Shown piece after piece: positions 7,881-15,774 of a DNA stretch of 64,000 nucleotides (positions within the stretch are counted from its first letter, which is position 1; every line of letters starts with the position of its first letter). The notes below the pieces were generated by a model. That model had not been told where the DNA came from and searched no databases. It saw only the letters and a list, made by a program, of their open reading frames with translations. Location of the stretch: the NCBI GenBank assembly GCA_045105475.1, contig JBGCDP010000037.1, forward strand, positions 1-64,000, given 5' to 3'. Origin of the DNA: WTJY01 sp045105475 (lineage in GTDB: Bacteria > Chloroflexota > Anaerolineae > Promineifilales > Promineifilaceae). A program made the translations under genes and the position numbers.

Positions 7881-9257
7881 ATGAAAAAATATGACATTAT
7901 CTGGATCGGCACAGGCCAAGCCACTGGTTCAACCGTGCCAAAATTAAACAGCGCAGGCAAAAGTATCGCTCTGATCGAAGGCGGCCGGGTGGGTGGCTCT
8001 TGCGTCAATTACGGCTGTACCCCAACAAAAACAATCGTGGCGAGTGCACGTGCCGCGCATATGGCACGCCGTGGCCCTGATTTTGGCGTAGAGACCGGTG
8101 AATTCTCAATCAACTTTGATACGGTTCGCGAGCGCATGAATGCGATTCGTAACAACGGTAGCAGCGGCATGGAAGGATGGCTTCGAGGGATGGAGCATGT
8201 TGATTTTTATGCTGAGTATGCTTCTTTTACAGGTGAGCATACGGTTCAAGTAGGTGACGAAGAAATCTATGGAGAAACAATTGTGATCCATACGGGCACT
8301 CGGTCGCGTACTTTCCCGTTTGAAGGGTTAGATTCAGTAGATTGGATCGATAACCAAGGGCTGCTTGATCTTGAGGAATTGCCAGAGAAGCTGATTATTA
8401 TCGGCGGTAGCTATATCGGCATGGAGTTTGGTCAAGCGTACGGCCGTTTTGGTAGTGAAGTCACCATTATCGAAGGTGGCCCACAGCTGATGGGTCGTGA
8501 AGACGCTGATATTGCGGAGGCGGCGCAGGCTATCCTTGAAAAAGATGGAATCAATATTATTACGAGTGCCTTTGTGAAAAAGCTGGCTCAAAATGGACCA
8601 AAAGATATTGAAGTCTTTTATGAACAAGATGGCACGATGAAATCGGTTAAGGGAACCGATCTTTTAATTGCTGTTGGACGTCTACCAAATAGCGATAAGT
8701 TGAACTTAGATGCGGCCGGAGTCGACGTCAATTCTCGTGGCTATATCACAGTGAATGATACGATGCAGACCAACGTGCCTCATATCTTTGCTGTGGGCGA
8801 TATCAACGGAGAAGGGGCCTTTACCCATACATCAGTAAACGATGGCGAGATTTTTTATGATTTTTATACCGGTACTGGTGATCGTAAACTGTCTGATCGG
8901 ATCATGATTTATGCGATGTTTATTGATCCACCTCTCGGCCGGATTGGTATGAACGAGAAAGAAGCACGTGCTAGCGACAAGAATGTCCTGATGGCGACCC
9001 GCAAAATGTCACGAATCTCTCGTGCTCGCGAGAAAGATGAAACAGATGGTTTGATTAAAATCTTCGTGGATGCAGATACAGAAGAGTTTTTAGGCGTGAC
9101 GATTCTAGGTATAGGTGGTGACGAAATCATCAATGTATTTGCACCATTTATGATGGCCAAAGCGTCTTATAAGCTTTTCCGTCGGACTGTGCTTACACAT
9201 CCAACTGTGGCTGAATTACTCCCCTGGATTTTGGATGATCTCAAACCTCTTGAGTAA
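7881..9257 (+). CDS. FAD-dependent pyridine nucleotide-disulfide oxidoreductase (mercuric reductase/lipoamide dehydrogenase-like)
   Basis: A 458-residue class I flavin disulfide reductase. The FAD-binding loop is IGTGQATGST near residue 9, and the redox-active pair is in GGSCVNYGCTPTK (C41, C46). The NAD(P)-binding fold follows with IIGGSYIGMEFGQAYGRFG near 175-195, the second FAD motif is VPHIFAVGDINGEG, and the dimer-interface catalytic HPT-E sequence is in LTHPTVAELLP. It lacks the N-terminal metal-binding domain and the C-terminal vicinal cysteines of MerA, so true mercury reduction is unlikely. Lipoamide, glutathione-like or other disulfide substrates are possible. AGGAGA lies 10 bases before the ATG. 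A short hairpin (CCAATTT/AAATTGG near 7800) sits in the 174-bp leader. Confidence 0.87.
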   Translation: MKKYDIIWIGTGQATGSTVPKLNSAGKSIALIEGGRVGGSCVNYGCTPTKTIVASARAAHMARRGPDFGVETGEFSINFDTVRERMNAIRNNGSSGMEGWLRGMEHVDFYAEYASFTGEHTVQVGDEEIYGETIVIHTGTRSRTFPFEGLDSVDWIDNQGLLDLEELPEKLIIIGGSYIGMEFGQAYGRFGSEVTIIEGGPQLMGREDADIAEAAQAILEKDGINIITSAFVKKLAQNGPKDIEVFYEQDGTMKSVKGTDLLIAVGRLPNSDKLNLDAAGVDVNSRGYITVNDTMQTNVPHIFAVGDINGEGAFTHTSVNDGEIFYDFYTGTGDRKLSDRIMIYAMFIDPPLGRIGMNEKEARASDKNVLMATRKMSRISRAREKDETDGLIKIFVDADTEEFLGVTILGIGGDEIINVFAPFMMAKASYKLFRRTVLTHPTVAELLPWILDDLKPLE

Positions 9258-9272
9258 CTCTGTGGGTTAGGT

Positions 9273-9323
9273 ATCAATATTCGGTAGGCTGGTGTAATTC
9301 AGACGAGCTTACCGAATATTGAT
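9273..9323. terminator. Bidirectional terminator, copy 1 of the TATTCGGTA hairpin family
   Basis: The left arm 9273-9290 and right arm 9306-9323 form an 18-bp stem with one G-U pair. It separates the convergent oxidoreductase and TPR genes. The stem core TATTCGGTAG recurs in a second hairpin at 33747-33795, also between convergent genes. Confidence 0.75.
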
Positions 9324-9337
9324 TATTAAGTAACCGT

Positions 9338-10159
9338 TTACCCTTCGCCACGGAGCCGCTGGAATAAACCGCCTCCTGTCCCCATTTTCTTTTTGAGCTC
9401 TTCTTGTACCCTTTGAGCCGATTTGGTTGGCTTTAGCCGCATGACGATGTCGTTGCACCGTTTACATTCTTCGTAGTTTTGTTGCCGCCAATAAATTAGG
9501 CTCATTTTATGCCAGAGCTTATCACCGTCCCGATTAAAATAAACCGCTTGGTTGTAATGCTTTAAAGCTTTGTCGAAGTTTTCGATTTTCATGTAAGCAT
9601 CCGCTAGAAGTGTTTGGATTCTGAGCTTTTTAGGGACAGTATCGGCCGACTTTTCTGCTTCTGCATAAAATTCTTCCATTCCCTGATAATCTTCAACCGC
9701 TTCACACCAAATCGCTTCTGTAATGTTGTAGCGGTAGATGTGGGCAGCCTGTTCTGATAGATAGTTGAGAACGAGACGTGCGTTTTCTAACTCTCCTTTA
9801 AATAGGTAAATTTGAGCTTCAATAAAGTTGATCTGCGGCCGGTCAGGTTCATCTTCCTGAGCCATTCCGAGCCACTTCATCGATTCTTCTAATCCATTTA
9901 AGTCGTAGCTTCCATTGCTTTCTTGGGAGACGTTGGCGAGTAAGTAAGCTACCCCTGCATATGCATACGGACGTGAGTCACTTGATTTAAAGGTGTTGAT
10001 GGCAGTTTGTAAAACGCTCGTATTGCCACCATCATATTGATCAACCCAATCCATCCCCATTTCATACGTTTGTGATCCAAACTGCGTTACGGCCGTGCTC
10101 TCTGTCCAACTGATTTTTCCGAGCAAAGGCGATATTTTGTTGATTAAATCTTTTCCCAT
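9338..10159 (-). CDS. TPR repeat protein of unknown role
   Basis: A 273-residue protein built of helical pairs matching the tetratricopeptide pattern. The clearest repeats are LRIQTLLADAYMKIENFDKALKHYNQA and the following KLWHKMSLIYWRQQNYEECKRCND. Earlier segments (YAYAGVAYLLANVSQ, INFIEAQIYLFKGELENARLVL) are weaker copies, giving about five or six units over residues 65-255. The extreme C-terminus is glycine-rich and basic. No signal peptide is present, so it is probably cytoplasmic and mediates protein-protein contacts. It is immediately downstream of groEL on the same strand but separated from it by a terminator, so a chaperone link is only suggestive. Confidence 0.8.
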   Translation of the reverse strand: MGKDLINKISPLLGKISWTESTAVTQFGSQTYEMGMDWVDQYDGGNTSVLQTAINTFKSSDSRPYAYAGVAYLLANVSQESNGSYDLNGLEESMKWLGMAQEDEPDRPQINFIEAQIYLFKGELENARLVLNYLSEQAAHIYRYNITEAIWCEAVEDYQGMEEFYAEAEKSADTVPKKLRIQTLLADAYMKIENFDKALKHYNQAVYFNRDGDKLWHKMSLIYWRQQNYEECKRCNDIVMRLKPTKSAQRVQEELKKKMGTGGGLFQRLRGEG

Positions 10160-10239
10160 ATTTATGTTCCAATAGGCACTTAACTGTGTGAGTTATCAAG
10201 ATATTTTCAACCCAAGTGTATCAAAAACTAGGCAACAAA

Positions 10240-10267
10240 AAAGGGTGACGCTTTCACGCCACCCTTT
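10240..10267 (-). terminator. groEL terminator (GGGTGACG hairpin family)
   Basis: AAAGGGTGACG pairs with CGCCACCCTTT with one mismatch around a 6-base loop. On the minus strand it is followed by TTTTTTGTTGCC. It shares AAAAAAGGGTGACGCT and the flanking TAGGCAA with the terminator at 24899-24929. Confidence 0.85.
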
Positions 10268-10327
10268 AAAGGTTTGTTTTGAGTCAGTTGAAACGAATCA
10301 CTGACTTGATGCAAATAAGCTACTAAA

Positions 10328-11971
10328 TTAGAAGCCCATTCCGCCGCCACCTGGTGGCATTGCTGGCATCGCTGGCTCATCTTCTGGAATATCAGTGATG
10401 AGTGCTTCCGTGGTCAAGATCATGCTAGCGATAGAAGCTGCATTCTCTAGTGCACCACGTGTTACTTTAGCTGGGTCAATGATTCCAGCTTTGATCATGT
10501 CAAGATACTCACCGCTGATAACGTCATAACCCATGTTGGTTGATTTGTTTTCAGCATTAGCACGAGCAACATTCTGGATGATAACGTCGCCATTTTGGCC
10601 AGCGTTCTCAGCGATTTTACGCATTGGAGCCATTAAAGCATTGCGTAGAATCGTCACACCGGTTGATGGGTCGCCTGCTGCAACTTCAACAGCATCTAGA
10701 GCTGAAAGCGCGTTGATTAGAGCCACACCACCACCTGGTACGATGCCTTCTTCAACGGCCGCACGGGTTGCGCTCAATGCGTCTTCCACACGGTGTTTTT
10801 TCTCTTTTAGCTCAACTTCGGTAGCTGCACCCACACGGATGATGGCAACACCACCAGAAAGTTTAGCCAAACGCTCTTGAAGTTTTTCACGATCGTAGTC
10901 AGAGGTTGATTTGTCAATCTCGATTTTGATCTGCTCGATACGTCCTTTGATTTGGTCGCTATCGCCAGAGCCATCAACAACAACGGTGTTGTCTTTGCTC
11001 GAAACGATTTTTACTGCGCGGCCAAGATCTTCCAAAGTAGCTGAGTCTAATTTACGACCCATATCTTCGGTGATGACGGTTCCGCCAGTTAGGATCGCAA
11101 TGTCTTGCAACATCGCTTTACGACGGTCGCCAAAGCCAGGAGCTTTAACTGCCAAAGCGTTGATCATACCGCGAAGTTTGTTGAGTACGAGGGTAGCCAA
11201 AGCTTCACCTTCGATGTCTTCTGCGATAACAACCATGTTACGGCTGCCGGTCTGCAAAACTTTTTCCATGACTGGAACGATGTCGGCTGCAGAGCTGATT
11301 TTCTTGTCGTGGATCAAAATGTAAGCATCTTCGATGATCGCTTCCATGTTGTCTTGATCGGTAACAAAGTAAGGGCTCATGTAACCACGGTCGAACTGCA
11401 TACCTTCAACGAATTCAGTTTCGAATTCTAAACCGCGTGACTCTTCAACAGTGATGACACCATCACGGCCGACTTTGTCCATGACGTCAGCGATCAAGTC
11501 GCCGATTTTGCGGTCTTGAGCAGAAATTGAAGCAACAGAAGCGATTTCTTCTTTGCTATCAATAACGACTGCCATTTCGCGGATGCGGGCTGCCAAAGCG
11601 GTTACGCCTGCTTCAATCCCTTGTTTTAGCAACATTGGATTTGCGCCAGCGGCAACGTTCTTCAAACCTTCGTTAACAATGTTCTGAGCCAAAACGGTGG
11701 CGGTGGTTGTTCCGTCACCAGCAATGTCGTTGGTTTTGGTTGCAGCTTCTTTTAGAAGTTGGGCACCCATATTTTCATATGGATCTTCCAATTCAATTTC
11801 TTTTGCAACGGTCACACCATCATGGGTAATGGTTGGTGCGCCAAATTTTTTGTCAAGAGCCACATTACGACCTTTTGGTCCAAGTGTGGTTGATACAGCA
11901 TTTGCTAGAGTATCGATGCCGGTCTTTAGTTTGCGACGAGCATCTTCAGAAAAGATGAGTTGTTTAGCCAT
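10328..11971 (-). CDS. groEL: 60 kDa chaperonin GroEL
   Basis: A 547-residue GroEL of standard length; the ATP-driven folding chamber works with GroES. The start MAKQLIFSEDARRKL, the ATP-binding segment LGPKGRNVALDKKFGAP, the catalytic region AGDGTTTATVLAQ, the apical-domain stretch SRNMVVIAEDIEGEALATL, and VEEGIVPGGGVALI are all present. The C-terminal tail ends PPGGGGMGF, a shortened Gly-Met tail. It is the second gene after groES on the minus strand, separated by 113 bp, and is expected to be co-transcribed from the CIRCE-flanked promoter upstream of groES. A hairpin terminator follows. Only two CGGCCG copies fall within this highly expressed gene. Confidence 0.98.
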   Translation of the reverse strand: MAKQLIFSEDARRKLKTGIDTLANAVSTTLGPKGRNVALDKKFGAPTITHDGVTVAKEIELEDPYENMGAQLLKEAATKTNDIAGDGTTTATVLAQNIVNEGLKNVAAGANPMLLKQGIEAGVTALAARIREMAVVIDSKEEIASVASISAQDRKIGDLIADVMDKVGRDGVITVEESRGLEFETEFVEGMQFDRGYMSPYFVTDQDNMEAIIEDAYILIHDKKISSAADIVPVMEKVLQTGSRNMVVIAEDIEGEALATLVLNKLRGMINALAVKAPGFGDRRKAMLQDIAILTGGTVITEDMGRKLDSATLEDLGRAVKIVSSKDNTVVVDGSGDSDQIKGRIEQIKIEIDKSTSDYDREKLQERLAKLSGGVAIIRVGAATEVELKEKKHRVEDALSATRAAVEEGIVPGGGVALINALSALDAVEVAAGDPSTGVTILRNALMAPMRKIAENAGQNGDVIIQNVARANAENKSTNMGYDVISGEYLDMIKAGIIDPAKVTRGALENAASIASMILTTEALITDIPEDEPAMPAMPPGGGGMGF

Positions 11972-12084
11972 CGTGATAAATCTCCTGTTATTTGCGATTT
12001 ACGACTATAAATTTACGATTGGTTGTTTTATTTTGAACCGGCCTCTAAAAGAAGAGGTTGTAAATTTATGAGTTGTAATCTTTT

Positions 12085-12372
12085 TTAGCCAACGATAGCG
12101 AGGATGTCTGATTCTTTCATGATCAGTACTTTGCTATCGTCTAATTTAATTTCTGTGCCAGCATATTTTGCGAAAAGAACGGTGTCCCCTTCGCTTACAT
12201 CCATAGCAATCCGGTTGCCATCGCCATCACGCGCGCCAGGGCCAACTGCGATTACAGTACCTTGTTGCGGTTTTTCAGAGGCGGTGTCTGGCAATACCAG
12301 ACCAGAAGCAGTTGTTGTTTCTTTTTCCTTCGGTTCGACGACCAAACGGTCTCCAAGTGGTTTCAGATTCAT
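12085..12372 (-). CDS. groES: 10 kDa co-chaperonin GroES
   Basis: A 95-residue GroES of usual size. It forms the heptameric lid of GroEL. The N-terminus MNLKPLGDRLVVEPKEKE, the mobile-loop segment TTASGLVLPDTASEKPQQG, and the terminal YAGTEIKLDDSKVLIMKESDILAIV match the family throughout. AGGAGAG lies 7 bases before the ATG. It is first in the groES-groEL operon. The leader region contains a sigma-70 promoter with a CIRCE-like site on each side, implying HrcA-type heat-shock control; hrcA itself is not in this window. Confidence 0.98.
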   Translation of the reverse strand: MNLKPLGDRLVVEPKEKETTTASGLVLPDTASEKPQQGTVIAVGPGARDGDGNRIAMDVSEGDTVLFAKYAGTEIKLDDSKVLIMKESDILAIVG

Positions 12373-12482
12373 TTTGAAACTCTCCTTTATTTAATTTGAC
12401 ACATCCTCTCATAAGCAAGAAAAGACCTCGCTCGGTTGCGTCATGTTTAAAAATTTTTGGTTTGTAAAATTTATTTTGGAAT

Positions 12483-12510
12483 TTAGCACTCTAGTATGCA
12501 TGAGTGCTAA
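12483..12510 (-). promoter_or_regulatory. CIRCE operator 1 (spacer 10 instead of 9)
   Basis: TTAGCACTC (12483-12491) and GAGTGCTAA (12502-12510) are perfect CIRCE half-sites for HrcA. The spacer counts as 10 bases (TAGTATGCAT) rather than the usual 9. It lies just downstream of the -10 element of the groES promoter, where repressor binding would block initiation. Confidence 0.9.
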
Positions 12511-12519
12511 CTGATCGGA

Positions 12520-12548
12520 ATTTTAGCAGGCGATTTCTAGTGTGTCAA
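12520..12548 (-). promoter_or_regulatory. Sigma-70 promoter of groES-groEL
   Basis: On the minus strand, TTGACA (12548-12543) and TAAAAT (12525-12520) are separated by exactly 17 bp. The promoter is bracketed by the two CIRCE-like operators. Confidence 0.85.
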
Positions 12549-12554
12549 GGGATT

Positions 12555-12581
12555 TTAGCAGATAGGCTAGGCGAGTGCTAA
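12555..12581 (-). promoter_or_regulatory. CIRCE-like operator 2, one degenerate half
   Basis: GAGTGCTAA (12573-12581) is a perfect half-site. With the canonical 9-base spacer it faces TTAGCAGAT (12555-12563), which matches 6 of 9 positions of TTAGCACTC. It sits 6 bp upstream of the -35 box of the groES promoter. The pairing of two HrcA sites around one promoter is seen directly; repression is inferred. Confidence 0.7.
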
Positions 12582-12635
12582 TATAATGTTTATATCTAAC
12601 ACATCTATTTGCTAGATTATTTTCGGAGCTTACTT

Positions 12636-13109
12636 TTATCTGGCAAACATCTGTCTGGCGAATTCAGATGGACCGAGGTTTTTTTGAAAATAGAAGTGGG
12701 AATGGGGGACTCGAAATTGAGGTGGTAGGCATGGTAAGGCTAACTGAGCATCGGCCGCTAATGCGATTTTACCGCGGCTTGAAGCTGTTTTCGAAATCAG
12801 GCAATGGACTCGAGGATCTACAAAGAGTTGCATAAAACATGGCTTCCCATCAGGAATAATCAGTAGCTTAGGAATAAAGGTTTCAAGGATTTCACTTAGT
12901 AAATAGCTTGGGATGCTACCTGTTATTGAATTCCCATTTTGATTTAAGAAAGCGGTTCTTGATATTCCTACAAATGCTAGCTCTTCCCCAAAAGAATCAG
13001 CTACTTCATAAATAGCTCTAACCCATTCTTGATTGTAGCCTGAGGCAAGCAATACGATATTTTTGAATGCAACTTTTGAATTTGAATTTGTTTGGAGGTT
13101 GCTGATCAT
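12636..13109 (-). CDS. Hypothetical protein, possible DJ-1/GATase1-like fold
   Basis: I do not recognise this 157-residue protein with confidence. The first strand and helix (FKNIVLLASGYNQEWVRAIY), the middle segment FIPKLLIIPDGKPCFMQLFV, and the following DPRVHCLISKTASSRGKIALAADAQLAL resemble the DJ-1/PfpI arrangement, where a strand plus PDG precedes a nucleophile elbow and a helix. The expected nucleophile position appears to be alanine (ALAADAQLA) rather than cysteine, so it would be catalytically inactive if this fold is right. There is no signal peptide. It lies upstream of the groES promoter on the same strand. Function unknown. Confidence 0.6.
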   Translation of the reverse strand: MISNLQTNSNSKVAFKNIVLLASGYNQEWVRAIYEVADSFGEELAFVGISRTAFLNQNGNSITGSIPSYLLSEILETFIPKLLIIPDGKPCFMQLFVDPRVHCLISKTASSRGKIALAADAQLALPCLPPQFRVPHSHFYFQKNLGPSEFARQMFAR

Positions 13110-13521
13110 GGGTAGCTATAGATGAGGAATTTCGTTTTCTGCGACCCTATTTATTTGGCTTAAATGGTAGCGTGAATAAATTTTGACATAAAAAAAGCAG
13201 GCTTGCCCTCAGTTTTTATGATTCCCAGCTTTTCCTCTGGTGGCTACTGTGCCATGGGTCAGGTGATTCAACCTTACTCACTAACAGACTTCCGTGTAAA
13301 TCGTAGGGGGATGTTTAATCCCAAATCCTATTCTGAGGTGGTACCAATCAGTAGCCTACTTGTATTTAAAATTGTAAAGGGATCAGCATTTTGCATCCTT
13401 ATCAAAAAGTTCATTTTCTTATCAGTTCGCGGCGAACGAATGGGCTTAACGCTAACTTCACAGTTGAGTTTTGCAAAAGGGATAGAATAGCTTTTAGAGA
13501 ACATTTGTTCCAAAAATAGAA
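13110..13521. other. 412-bp intergenic region with a LexA-type box
   Basis: No gene is supported here; the open frames have no ribosome binding site or family resemblance. The only clear signal is the LexA-like palindrome at 13499-13510 just before the next start codon. A possible -10 (TAGAAT, 13483-13488) precedes it, without a well-spaced -35. Confidence 0.5.
13499..13510 (+). promoter_or_regulatory. LexA (SOS) box upstream of the RHH-LuxR regulator
   Basis: GAACATTTGTTC is a perfect GAAC-N4-GTTC palindrome. With flanks it reads AGAACATTTGTTCC, close to the box inside the lexA promoter of this window (CGAACACTTGTTCC). It ends 11 bases before the ATG at 13522, in a position to block transcription. 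Confidence 0.65.
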
Positions 13522-13983
13522 ATGTTTCAGAATTTTCTTAAGCTATTCAAAGTCGCCCATTTGAGTGAGACTGAAAATGATCAGGATGAGCCAGATGCTA
13601 ATCCTGGTAGGTATAAACTTACGTTGGCACTTGATCAGCAATTGCTTTCAGCTATTAAAGAATTGGCTGTTGAAGCGAATCAAACAACAGAGGAGATCAC
13701 ATGCAAGCTTTTGGACGATGCGCTTCAGGAACGGCAAGCGGCCGATGCTTGGCTTGAGGTTTGGAATAGCTTGACTCCACGAGAAAAACAGGCCGCAGGG
13801 CTGACTTGTTTGGGATACACCAATAAACAAATCGCTGCAGAAATGATCATTTCAGAAAACACGGTTAAAACCTATATAAAAAATGTGCTGGCTCGGTTTG
13901 AGGTGAATAGCAAAGTGGAGCTGCGAGACTTGCTTTCGTCTTGGGATTTTGCTGAATGGTTAAAGGGTAGCTTAAATAGCTAA
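13522..13983 (+). CDS. LuxR-type HTH regulator with a ribbon-helix-helix-like middle segment
   Basis: A 153-residue regulator. The C-terminal half (about residues 84-145) is a typical GerE/LuxR helix-turn-helix: LTPREKQAAGLTCLGYTNKQ followed by ISENTVKTYIKNVLARFEV. Ahead of it, residues 33-72 (KLTLALDQQLLSAIKELAVE and the helix TTEEITCKLLDDALQER) look like an Arc/CopG ribbon-helix-helix unit. The first 30 residues are acidic and probably disordered. There is no receiver or ligand-binding domain, so activity is probably set by its level. The LexA-like box just upstream suggests induction by DNA damage. No Shine-Dalgarno sequence is visible before the ATG. Targets unknown. Confidence 0.8.
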   Translation: MFQNFLKLFKVAHLSETENDQDEPDANPGRYKLTLALDQQLLSAIKELAVEANQTTEEITCKLLDDALQERQAADAWLEVWNSLTPREKQAAGLTCLGYTNKQIAAEMIISENTVKTYIKNVLARFEVNSKVELRDLLSSWDFAEWLKGSLNS

Positions 13984-14058
13984 GACTCAGTTGTTTTGTT
14001 GCTTTTCGGCTTGTTGGGGCTGTCCAGCTAGATTGATAAACGCTGGGGAAATGCTTGC

Positions 14059-15774
14059 TTAATTCAAAATTAAGATGGGGACATTGGTATCACGCAGTAA
14101 GTCAATGACATGTAAGTGTGCACTCGGGGAAAAACGACTCCAGACAGAGCGACGCATGCTTGCAATAACCAACTGGTGATTGCCTTGTTTGGTGACTTGC
14201 AAAATCTCGGCCGGTTTGTCGATATGCCGCGGCTCAAACTCAGCTTTTACGTCATAACGATCGAGGTAGCTTGAGACATGATTAATTAACGCATTTCGCT
14301 CAGATGGATCCCCACCAATGCCAACTGTCAGCGACATGCCCCACTGGCTTGCCAACCAAGTTGATACAAATAGAGCCTGCTGGTCTTTTTGGTGGCCCGT
14401 ATACACTAGAAGCCCTTTTTCAGGTGCAAACGGCCGATCTGTAACAGCTAGTACGGGCAGTGGCGAATTGAGCAACAGGTTGCGCCACCGTTGTTGCCAT
14501 TGAGCATCAAAAATCTTCTGTTTCCCAGTGCTGTAAATCGGAGCAACAATTAGGTTGTTCCAGCGTGCTCGTTCTAACGCTGCTACATCCCATGCATCAA
14601 CATCGGCTGCAATTCTGCTGTCCACGTTTCCCTCAGAAACAATCTCAGTATGTAATTCTTGAATTTTAGTTGGCACCACATCTCGGGTCCCGTTTAAATC
14701 GGCCGAGGTATAGATTGCACGCAAGGTTGCATCTTCATGTTTAGCCACCTCTAGCGCTTGAGCCAACATCGTTTGATTATCAATTTCTGGACCCAGCACA
14801 ACCAAAATATCTGAGATAAGCTGTTTACTTGTGGGAGATAAAGTTGGATCAGTCGAGTCTGAGAATTGATTCAACTGTGGTATTTGAGCAACAGGGCCTG
14901 ACCACCCACCGACTAAGTCAAGCACGTTTGCGGCGAGTGATTTTTGAGCCAGTGATTCGACTGCCGCTTCCGTCGGCAAATCCCAACCAACTTCTTTTTC
15001 CAGCTCTTTTCGATGATCTGCTAGCCAAACATAAAAATCAGTTTCAGTACGGTCTGGAAAGGCATCTAGAATGCCTCGGCTCCGGACCAATTGAATGACG
15101 TTTAAATAGACTTTGTCATACCAATGTGCCACGGCTTCAGACCATTCAATTTCTCGATCTTTGTCGATACCCATGTAGTATTGGTGGGTGCGAATGTGAT
15201 CAAGCAATATAGGATATTTGCCTGGCTCTGTGACGCGTACGTTTGATTCCGGCCGGAGTTCATCTAGTTTTGTCTCTTCAAGAAACTCAACCTGTTGCCC
15301 AGCTAAAATCAAGTCATCAGCATTCATGTTAGGAGTAAACGGGACCCGTGTCTCGATTTCAGTCACATAGGCTTGGATGGAAGGTAGATTCATGTCCCTT
15401 GCAATTGAGACACGATGGTTTCCATCTTTCACAAAATACGCTTCGTCGATTTTATAGAGTTCTACAGGTGGGAGTCCTCTGCCCTGTTCTGCCGCCAAAC
15501 TAACCCCGGCCCAACGGTGCTGATCACTCTCGTTGATTGGCATGAAGCTGTGGGTAAAGTCTTTATAGCGGCCCAAACTGCCTACGATGGCGTTTAGGGG
15601 TACATCTTGCAATCCTTTTTCAGATTGGTTGACAGGGCTTACGGCGCGGCGTACCTCATCGTACGACAAAAGATCGGCCGAACGACCGGTTAAACGGGCC
15701 AAAAGCAGCTCAAGCGTCCCTTTGCGTCGGGCACGTTGAAAGTCATTAATAGCTGATGCAAGATTTTGATTCAT
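14059..15774 (-). CDS. ParB-like N-terminal domain fused to tandem universal stress domains
   Basis: A 571-residue fusion. Residues about 45-135 match the ParB/Srx-type fold: VPLNAIVGSLGRYKDF, then LPPVELYKIDEAYFVKDGNH followed by RVSIARDM, equivalent to the nucleotide-binding GDGHRR-type loop. A helical linker follows. The C-terminal half has two UspA-like alpha/beta units, one from about 318 (ISDILVVLGPEI...) to 450 and a second from about 455 to the end (GLLVYTGHQKDQQALFVSTW ... VPILILN). The classic ATP-binding G-x2-G-x9-G(S/T) motif is not obvious. This fusion suggests a cytoplasmic nucleotide-sensing protein, possibly contacting DNA. It is monocistronic and convergent with the RHH-LuxR gene. 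Function is unassigned; the domain calls are by pattern. Confidence 0.75.
   Translation of the reverse strand: MNQNLASAINDFQRARRKGTLELLLARLTGRSADLLSYDEVRRAVSPVNQSEKGLQDVPLNAIVGSLGRYKDFTHSFMPINESDQHRWAGVSLAAEQGRGLPPVELYKIDEAYFVKDGNHRVSIARDMNLPSIQAYVTEIETRVPFTPNMNADDLILAGQQVEFLEETKLDELRPESNVRVTEPGKYPILLDHIRTHQYYMGIDKDREIEWSEAVAHWYDKVYLNVIQLVRSRGILDAFPDRTETDFYVWLADHRKELEKEVGWDLPTEAAVESLAQKSLAANVLDLVGGWSGPVAQIPQLNQFSDSTDPTLSPTSKQLISDILVVLGPEIDNQTMLAQALEVAKHEDATLRAIYTSADLNGTRDVVPTKIQELHTEIVSEGNVDSRIAADVDAWDVAALERARWNNLIVAPIYSTGKQKIFDAQWQQRWRNLLLNSPLPVLAVTDRPFAPEKGLLVYTGHQKDQQALFVSTWLASQWGMSLTVGIGGDPSERNALINHVSSYLDRYDVKAEFEPRHIDKPAEILQVTKQGNHQLVIASMRRSVWSRFSPSAHLHVIDLLRDTNVPILILN

Noticed and set aside
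7881..9257. Assignment as true mercuric reductase
   Set aside because: The N-terminal metal domain and C-terminal vicinal cysteines are missing and no mer genes are adjacent.
10533..11431. Long open frames opposite groEL
   Set aside because: They are antisense shadows of a strongly conserved gene, without start signals.
13203..13490. 95-codon open frame on the plus strand
   Set aside because: No ribosome binding site, irregular composition, and it overlaps the putative regulatory region of the next gene.
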